From the NCBI GenBank assembly GCA_030038035.1, contig JASHPP010000027.1:1-11185 (forward strand): a stretch of DNA of 11,185 nt, in the 5' to 3' direction. How positions within the stretch are numbered: position 1 is the first letter of the stretch; every line of letters starts with the position of its first letter. A model generated the notes under the pieces. It did not search any database and was not told the origin of the DNA. It saw only the letters and a list, made by a program, of their open reading frames with translations. A program made the translations under genes and the position numbers. This document shows, piece by piece, positions 6,711 through 11,185 of the stretch. This DNA is from Trebonia sp. (GTDB lineage Bacteria > Actinomycetota > Actinomycetes > Streptosporangiales > Streptosporangiaceae).

Positions 6711-6881
6711 CTATAGGCTGCGCGGCGGAAGCCGCTCTGGGTGCCACTCGCCTCGCTGTTCCAGCTCGCGCCGCGCCGTGCTCGTCCAGCTGGCGAGTGC
6801 CTTCGCGAGGTACCCGGATGGCGCGAACTCGGCGAGTGCCCAGGCGTGCCGGTAGGTCGCGATTATCTCCCATGACTGCAT
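6711..6881 (-). CDS. Hypothetical small protein, 56 residues
   Basis: ATG at 6879-6881 gives MQSWEIIATYRHAWALAEFA, then PSGYLAKALASWTSTARREL and EQRGEWHPERLPPRSL. About four fifths of third codon positions are G or C, which supports coding. An upstream TTG at 6911 and a competing frame (GTG 6990) are less convincing. It contains four tryptophans and ends basic. No family is recognised. It lies 105 bp downstream of the methyltransferase stop and 37 bp upstream of the 113-residue gene, with which it probably forms a unit. Its high-GC codon use differs from the methyltransferase operon. Confidence 0.5.
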   Translation of the reverse strand: MQSWEIIATYRHAWALAEFAPSGYLAKALASWTSTARRELEQRGEWHPERLPPRSL

Positions 6882-6986
6882 GTCTTTCGGCGCGCCCGTT
6901 AGCGATGCCAAGCGAGCCTACACGCTCGGACTTGCCAAGAGGTCCGCAGCAGTATGCAAGACCGGCCCTGGCCTGCCCGAAACAGA

Positions 6987-8039
6987 TCACTTATAGAGTC
7001 CGACGTGCGAACGCAATACTTCGCCTATAACTTCACCCACTCTCACTGGAACGGCATTGCCGATCCAGCGACCTAGCCTAGCGAACAGAATTGGCTCGCC
7101 AGGTGGGACAAATTTATAGTTACGGGGAAACGTCTGGAGCATCGCCGCTTCTCGAAGGGAGATTGCGCGATCCCGCTCTGGATGACCGAAGCGTCCGTTT
7201 CCATAGCCGAAGCACTGTGTTGTAATCGTTGGCGCAACCTTATCCCACTCCATACGTCCGTAGACGCTCGGGTAACTCGCGCCAGTTGCCTTGTAGTGAC
7301 ATGCGGCTCTTAGGGAAGGATCCCAATCTCTCCACGTTCCTCCCGGAAGAGAAGCTCGAATACGTTGCAGGTTCAAAGGGCTGAGCGAAGATGCCTTATG
7401 CAAACGGTCTTCGTCGTTCTGCTCGCCGGCGTCAAGTTTCGGAAGCTCAGAGATCTTGTCTCGCACAGTGCATGTTACGCCTGATTCTTTCGGCATTTCC
7501 AGGCCATCGGGACCAAGGCGAGAAGCGAGAAGTACAAGCCGTCGACGAGATTGTGGTACGCCAAAGTCAGAGCATTCAATTACTGCCCACTTAACATGAT
7601 AGCCGGTAAGTTGATCCAGAAACTCTTTGAATGCACTATGATCCACCAGCTGAGACACGTTCTCCATGGTGACAAGATCTGGCTGCACTTCCCTGATCAG
7701 CCGACCGAACTTCGGTACAAGTTGCCAATCAAGTGCCCGCTTCTTACTGCGGCCACTTCTACTATAGGTAGAAAACGGCTGGCAAGGGGCGCAGCCCGCC
7801 AATAGCGTTAGATCGGCTCGGCCAAAAGCTTTCCTGATCTCATCGGCAGTCAACTTTGCAACATCGCACTGTATGAACGTAGCAGAATTGTTGGCCTCAT
7901 ATGGATATCTGCAGGCTGCGTCGATGTCATATCCAGTCTTGACTTCTATTCCGCCGAGTATCAAACCGTGCGTCAAACCGCCTACGCCGCAGAACAAATC
8001 AATTGCTGCGATACGCGGCGAGGCATTACCGGGGCTCAT
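6987..8039 (-). CDS. C5-cytosine DNA methyltransferase
   Basis: ATG at 8037-8039 overlaps the HEPN stop (ATGA) and gives 350 residues; a GTG at 8081 would add 14 residues and lie deep in the HEPN gene. All Dcm-type motifs are present: SAM-binding DLFCGVGG (14-21), catalytic GCAPCQPFS with Cys86, ENV (126-128), QSRRR (163-167), a target-recognition region, and GNAVP (327-331). It should transfer a methyl group from SAM to cytosine C5 at a specific, unknown site. It is the last of three coupled genes, with low GC compared with the host. The complete motif set predicts an active enzyme, probably marking self DNA for the linked genes. Confidence 0.95.
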   Translation of the reverse strand: MSPGNASPRIAAIDLFCGVGGLTHGLILGGIEVKTGYDIDAACRYPYEANNSATFIQCDVAKLTADEIRKAFGRADLTLLAGCAPCQPFSTYSRSGRSKKRALDWQLVPKFGRLIREVQPDLVTMENVSQLVDHSAFKEFLDQLTGYHVKWAVIECSDFGVPQSRRRLVLLASRLGPDGLEMPKESGVTCTVRDKISELPKLDAGEQNDEDRLHKASSLSPLNLQRIRASLPGGTWRDWDPSLRAACHYKATGASYPSVYGRMEWDKVAPTITTQCFGYGNGRFGHPERDRAISLREAAMLQTFPRNYKFVPPGEPILFARLGRWIGNAVPVRVGEVIGEVLRSHVGLYK

Positions 8040-8788
8040 GCGGCACCTTTCGGCCTGCGCTCCGGCAATACATAAGCACACAGGTCAATATAATCCGAAA
8101 AGCAGGTAATGGCCTCGCGTAGATAACCTCCTATTGCGTTCGTGATATCGCGTAGCTCTGCGACTACTACCCCTTCTGCGCACTCTACAAATGAGATCTG
8201 ACCGTGAGCTAGATGGTTGCGACGAGTCTTTACTAGTTTCATTGCGCCCAGGTTGTCGCGGAAGGGCCGTTTCACACTAGTATTAGTCGTCGCGCTGATC
8301 TGCAGTTCACAGCCAACACGTTTACTTATCCTATAGATCTCCTCATCATCCCAGTTGCCACCACCACCGATGTCAATCTTTAGTTGCGCCACAGGGAGTC
8401 GCGCGATTAGATGATTGCACATTGCCACAGCGTCCTGGAGTCGATTATCCGGAGTCAGATCAATATGAGTTCGCGCCATAGATCGAACCCACTCCTGCTT
8501 CAATTCGGCGATTAGATCATCTACACGCCAGGAGTTGGGATGTGAGGTGGCGGCTTCAGTTATCTCACCGATACAGCGGGAAACAGTGGCCTCTACAAGA
8601 TTATAAAGCTGTAGGTAGACGCTCGAATAGAGGATCTTTTGCTGAGATGCAGTAATGGCAACACCAGATCCTTCGATTCTCGGTGTGCCGTTTCGCACTG
8701 CTTCTTCAATAGTTTGGAGCAGGTCGAGATAAGATTCAATTTCCGCAAATCGCTCTTCGAAGAAGTCGCGGAGGTCTGAGGTCGTCAT
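8036..8788 (-). CDS. HEPN-domain protein, MAE_28990/MAE_18760-like
   Basis: This 250-residue protein carries RNHLAH (R190 to H195), an R-x4-H motif in KLVKTRRNHLAHGQISFVEC, the catalytic signature of HEPN ribonucleases. The residues before it are helical, with a central FRDNLGAM element. The overall size and motif setting match the MAE_28990/MAE_18760 HEPN family, known to be found next to DUF262 genes in defence and toxin-antitoxin-like loci. Members are thought to cut RNA when released or activated. Its ATG overlaps the DUF262 stop (8785-8788) and its stop overlaps the methyltransferase start (8036-8039). The family name is assigned from memory of the motif and context. Confidence 0.8.
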   Translation of the reverse strand: MTTSDLRDFFEERFAEIESYLDLLQTIEEAVRNGTPRIEGSGVAITASQQKILYSSVYLQLYNLVEATVSRCIGEITEAATSHPNSWRVDDLIAELKQEWVRSMARTHIDLTPDNRLQDAVAMCNHLIARLPVAQLKIDIGGGGNWDDEEIYRISKRVGCELQISATTNTSVKRPFRDNLGAMKLVKTRRNHLAHGQISFVECAEGVVVAELRDITNAIGGYLREAITCFSDYIDLCAYVLPERRPKGAA

Positions 8789-9870
8789 ACGGAAAGGAGT
8801 TTCTGTTCCACATAGCTGATGCGTCCGCGAAGCCGTGCTATCGCGTTGGCGCCGTCAGAACCTGTAACTTCCGTAAAGTCTTCACTGTCTATCCAGCCTT
8901 CGACATTTAGCCTATCAGCGGGCATCTCAGCCAGATCAGGACGAGCCTCCAGTGCTGCCCGAGATCCGATTGCGATAGCTTCAAAACGCGCCCGCGGTGT
9001 GGAGTTACCGGTAGCGTTCTTCCGGAAGCCATACGGAAAGACGCGATTGACGAATTGCATCGTCTCCATAAAGAGTTGGCGACAAGCATCGGCTCGCGTA
9101 GCGTCCTCCTCGAATACACTGTTCATTTTCTTTGAATACGCGAACAGAAAGTCAGAAGGACGATCATGGTAATCTTCGAGTCCGTCCCCGTACGCAAAGA
9201 AGCGCGTGACTAGTTCCTCTGATTGGCGTTCTTCACGCTGCGCCTTGGACATTGGAGCAAGGTGAACAAAAACATCCCATTCAGCCAACTCTATTACGAG
9301 ATCGAGGAACGGTCCTGCTAGGGCACCTCTCCTAACCTCCGCAAACCTAGGAGTTTTACTGCCAGTGTTTATCCTTTCGAACATATCTAGGCGGGCAGCA
9401 TCATCTGCACGCTCGTTGAGAACTATCCCCCGTATTGATCGATTCACGATCTTTTTCTGGCGCGACTGCGGCAGATCCTTGAATGTGAATCCAGACAGCG
9501 CAGTTAGCTGCTCTAGGTCACCTAGACGCAAGTCGCCAAAAACAAAATCTTGGAGAGTGCGCAGTCTCTGCGAGCCGTCGACAATTTCTAGCTCGCCATC
9601 AGGCATCTCCCAGAAGAAGAGGAAGGGAATCGGCAGGCCCATGATTACAGACTCGATAAATTTCCATTTACGCGGCTCCTCCCACGTAAAGTTCCTCTGA
9701 TACGCCGGGACGACAAAAGATCCGTCACGCATCTTAAGAGCGAGCAGCTCAACTGAGTACTCAGTTATATAGAACTCGATCCGTTTGGTAAGCTCGATGA
9801 TCTGCCGCTCGGCAGCGTCAACCTCCTCTGAGGTTCGAGGACGAACTTTACGCGGTGGAATTTCTTTCAT
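8785..9870 (-). CDS. DUF262-domain protein (GmrS-type, ParB/sulfiredoxin-like fold)
   Basis: This 361-residue protein has VPAYQRNFTWEEPRKW (54-69), EIVDGSQRLRTL (95-106) with the DGxQR motif, and MFERINTGS (163-171). These are hallmarks of DUF262, the N-terminal domain of GmrSD and BrxU type IV restriction factors, which binds and hydrolyses nucleotides. The canonical DGQQR is DGSQR here. No DUF1524 HNH nuclease domain follows, so the protein lacks the usual cutting module. Leu116, Leu119 and Leu122 all use CTA, a codon rare in GC-rich hosts. It is first in the operon. GAGAGGGG touches the ATG, closer than normal spacing. Confidence 0.9.
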   Translation of the reverse strand: MKEIPPRKVRPRTSEEVDAAERQIIELTKRIEFYITEYSVELLALKMRDGSFVVPAYQRNFTWEEPRKWKFIESVIMGLPIPFLFFWEMPDGELEIVDGSQRLRTLQDFVFGDLRLGDLEQLTALSGFTFKDLPQSRQKKIVNRSIRGIVLNERADDAARLDMFERINTGSKTPRFAEVRRGALAGPFLDLVIELAEWDVFVHLAPMSKAQREERQSEELVTRFFAYGDGLEDYHDRPSDFLFAYSKKMNSVFEEDATRADACRQLFMETMQFVNRVFPYGFRKNATGNSTPRARFEAIAIGSRAALEARPDLAEMPADRLNVEGWIDSEDFTEVTGSDGANAIARLRGRISYVEQKLLSV

Positions 9871-9884
9871 CCCCTCTCTAGCTT

Positions 9885-9908
9885 GACATGGTATGTCGAC
9901 CGTATACG
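9885..9908. promoter_or_regulatory. Paired palindromes upstream of the DUF262 operon
   Basis: GACATGGTATGTC (9885-9897, 5-bp arms, 3-bp centre) and CGTATACG (9901-9908, perfect) stand side by side 14 bp upstream of the DUF262 ATG. Symmetric elements at this position usually bind a repressor dimer. No regulator gene of the operon is obvious, so one of its products or the host would have to act here. A TTGACA on the plus strand (9883-9888) is not well spaced from TATACG. Confidence 0.45.
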
Positions 9909-10212
9909 CTTTGCCCTTCGCTGCTCCGCGCGCTACTACTTAGCGGGATCTTGGAAGATACTAAGCGTTCAGCTTACCTATTGAGCCGCAGGCTCGCCGT
10001 AGCCGAAGGTGTGCCTCGGCAGTCTCGGGGGCTAGGCCGCGGTTCGGCGCACGTCTGGCTTCATATCGACTTGGGAAACGCTTCGGTTCGTGACGCTGGG
10101 CGACCTCCTGCTGAGCCGATGTCTGTCTGCACGGTGCGAGGCTCATGGTAAGGCCGACCTCCGACAAAACGATCTTGGCCGTATGCCCGAGATGCCTGAT
10201 ATGTGACAAATG
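9909..10212. other. Right end of the element, no convincing gene
   Basis: The stretch between the operon leader and attR is about 300 bp. It contains an 82-residue minus-strand frame (from 10209) and an 87-residue plus-strand frame, neither with a recognisable family or a good ribosome site. A short hairpin GAGCC-GCA-GGCTC occurs just after 9975. It probably holds the element's right attachment arm and perhaps promoter sequences. Confidence 0.4.
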
Positions 10213-10238
10213 GTCCGATACTTGCCCACCAGGCCGGT
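10192..10238. other. Candidate attR (right end of integrative element)
   Basis: DUF222 homology on the minus strand (SCARQITGLVGKY) runs down to about 10218 and then stops. GTCCG at 10213-10217 matches the left-end copy. ACAAA at 10206-10210 is the mirror of TTTGT at 4068-4072 when both are measured from the central CC (10215-10216; 4062-4063). Joining the outer flanks at this CC rebuilds a contiguous, but out-of-frame, DUF222 relic. Confidence 0.55.
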
Positions 10239-10592
10239 GATCTGCCGCGCGCAGGATTCGGAGACCTGCCCGGCGGCCATCGCGCCGACGACGCCGCGGT
10301 GGGCGCTGAGCCGGCGCATCTGCCTGACCGCGGCCTTGGCGTCCTTCCTGGTCATCTGGGTCCTGGCGGCCAGCCAGGCGGCCGGGCTCCCGTACCCGTC
10401 GGCGTCGTGCGCGCCCGCCGCGTCGAACCGGCGCAGGAACGCCGCGTGCGCCGCGGCGAACTTCGCCCGCAGCCCGCCCAGCGAGACCAGCACCTCCCCG
10501 AGGGAGGCGACCGCAAGCTCATCACCGGCCGGGGAGTTCAAGAAGTCCAGCCCGGCGCCCAGCTGCCGTCGGCGAAGGCGTATTGCATCCAT
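10214..10592 (-). pseudogene. DUF222/13E12 HNH endonuclease, N-terminal remnant
   Basis: From an ATG at 10590-10592 the minus strand encodes AGLDFLNSPAGDELAVASLG, then GLRAKFAAAHAAFLRRFDAA, GAHDADGYGSPAAWLAARTQ, KAAVRQMRRLSAHRGVVGAM and QVSESCARQITGLVGKY. This is the N-terminal DUF222 region of the 13E12 HNH family. Homology ends at about 10218 and the frame then runs into element sequence, stopping at 10143. The middle of the protein, which in full-length members separates this part from the HNH end, is found neither here nor at 3768-4061. The gene was therefore probably already deleted when the element inserted. Confidence 0.85.
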
Positions 10593-10860
10593 GCCCTGGT
10601 GCCGGCCAGGGCGTCGGGGTCGGTGACGTAGCAGGCGCGCGAGGCGATGCGCAGGCGCTGGAAAAGCGCTGTGCCGGTAGCCTTCGAGGAACGCCGCTAT
10701 AGGCGGGCAGCGAGATCCGGTCAGTGGCGCCGTGCGCTGTCCAGCAGCCGATGTCGCCGGCGACGCTGCCTGCCCGCACGCCGCCCCCAGTCGATGATCG
10801 CGCTGATGTCGGTGGCCTGCCGGGCGTGATCCGCCTGGGGCCGCGGACCGCGCAGCTGAC
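10538..10860 (-). pseudogene. APH-type phosphotransferase, frameshifted C-terminal remnant
   Basis: Three minus-strand frames in succession resemble one protein. First ATDISAIIDWG, the DxD-like end of the kinase active site of APH (aminoglycoside/choline kinase-like) enzymes. Then GVRAGSVAGDIGCWTAHGAT and DRISLPAY. Then AAFLEGYR. Finally TALFQRLRIASRACYVTDPD and ALAGTRAWMQYAFADGSW, APGWTS, with TGA at 10538-10540. At least three frame changes are needed, so it is broken. The N-terminal two thirds, including the HxDxxxxN catalytic loop, is absent because the HAD gene begins directly upstream. It overlaps the DUF222 remnant by about 55 bp. Confidence 0.6.
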
Positions 10861-10861
10861 G

Positions 10862-11185
10862 TCAGGGGGCGTCGCCGCGGACGCCCATCTCGTCGATGCG
10901 GGCGAGCATCTCGGCCGGGTCGGCGTACACGCGATAGGCGCCCGCGCGTTCCAGCTCGTCACGACCGTACCCGCCCGACTGCAGCCCAACGCCGAGCGCC
11001 CCGGCGCGGCGGGCGGCGAGCATGTCCCAGACGCTGTCGCCGACGACCATCGCGTGCCGCGGTTCCGCGCCGAGCAGGGCGGCCGCGGCGAGGAACAGGT
11101 CCGGGTCTGGCTTGGCGTGCCGCACCAGGTCGCGCGTCACCATCGGGGTGTCGGCGGGGAGCCCGAGCAGCTCAAGGGCGGGCCG
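10862..11185 (-). CDS. HAD-family hydrolase, C-terminal part (5' end outside window)
   Basis: The frame is open to the right edge and ends at TGA 10862-10864, giving 107 residues. RHAKPDPDLFLAAA supplies the HAD motif III lysine, and VVGDSVWDMLAARRAGA supplies motif IV with its two aspartates. GALGVGLQSGGYGRDEL is typical of phosphoglycolate-phosphatase-like members. The nucleophile DxD motif would lie outside the window. The internal ATG at 11143 is not taken as the start because the frame and homology continue upstream (LELLGLPADTP). The substrate is unknown. Confidence 0.85.
   Translation of the reverse strand, partial: RPALELLGLPADTPMVTRDLVRHAKPDPDLFLAAAALLGAEPRHAMVVGDSVWDMLAARRAGALGVGLQSGGYGRDELERAGAYRVYADPAEMLARIDEMGVRGDAP

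Larger units (their letters stand above)
4062..10216. mobile_element. Serine-recombinase integrative element carrying a DUF262-HEPN-methyltransferase operon
   Basis: The 6.15-kb segment is flanked by two fragments of a DUF222/HNH gene in one orientation. It begins with a large serine recombinase next to its left end, as usual for such elements. GTCCG is shared at both ends with inverted half-site similarity. The cargo has much lower GC and different codon use from the flanks. No tail, capsid, replication or conjugation gene is visible, so it is not a complete phage or conjugative element. It may be a small genomic island or a satellite moved by its own recombinase. The boundaries are inferred to within a few bases. 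Confidence 0.7.

Noticed and set aside
6679..6990. A GTG-started frame overlapping the methyltransferase stop (GTGA), as a fourth coupled gene
   Set aside because: The competing frame from 6881 to 6711 has clearly better third-position G/C and a more natural composition; the GTGA overlap is probably chance.
8079..8081. GTG start of the methyltransferase 14 residues upstream
   Set aside because: The ATG at 8039 forms the same ATGA overlap as the previous gene pair and begins just before the first conserved motif.
10001..10070. A tRNA-like GGTTCG near the right end of the element
   Set aside because: No acceptor or anticodon stem can be formed around it, and the insertion target is clearly the DUF222 relic.
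4065..10171. CGTTTTGT (4065-4072) and its inverted copy ACAAAACG (10164-10171) as the element ends
   Set aside because: Using these as mirror half-sites gives no common core in the same orientation, and the right copy lies about 45 bp inside the end of DUF222 homology. The GTCCG/TTTGT pairing fits both homology breakpoints better.
4062..10216. CRISPR array or complete prophage
   Set aside because: No regularly spaced direct repeats are seen, and no structural, packaging or lysis genes are present.

Overview
The window is high-GC actinomycete DNA. Host-type genes have strongly G/C-biased third codon positions, a PPOX-type (probably F420-dependent) oxidoreductase, a YtrA-type GntR/ABC operon and a DUF222/13E12 HNH endonuclease relic. 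The order or genus cannot be fixed from the sequence alone.

Left flank (1-3737): the C-terminal end of an OmpR/PhoB-type response regulator abuts a convergent PPOX-family oxidoreductase. Divergent from that oxidoreductase is a tightly coupled operon: a GntR/YtrA repressor, an ABC ATPase, an ABC-2 permease and a small PLDc_N-like membrane protein. It sits behind a palindromic operator candidate. A minus-strand P-loop kinase-like protein with an N-terminal zinc ribbon follows.

Mobile element (about 4062-10216, 6.15 kb): a small integrative element lies between two co-oriented fragments of a degenerate DUF222/HNH gene (C-terminal fragment at 3768-4061, N-terminal fragment at 10214-10592). A large serine recombinase starts 25 bp inside the left boundary. 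A shared GTCCG occurs at both ends, and the first bases inside each end are imperfect inverted repeats of each other, as expected for attL/attR of a serine integrase. Cargo on the minus strand is a three-gene operon in which each gene overlaps the next by 4 bp (ATGA): a DUF262 protein, a HEPN protein with an R-x4-H motif, and a complete C5-cytosine DNA methyltransferase. This operon has visibly lower GC and unusual codons (CTA, ATA, AGA) compared with both the recombinase and the host. The likely role is genome defence: a self-marking methyltransferase with a DUF262 sensor/NTPase and a HEPN ribonuclease effector, and no recognisable restriction endonuclease. Four small unknown ORFs and several hairpins fill the rest of the element.

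Right flank (10214-11185): after the DUF222 N-terminal fragment comes a frameshifted C-terminal remnant of an APH-type phosphotransferase, then a HAD-family phosphatase whose 5' end lies outside the window. All are on the minus strand.

The main point of interest is the recombinase-borne DUF262-HEPN-cytosine methyltransferase operon inserted in a decayed HNH gene.
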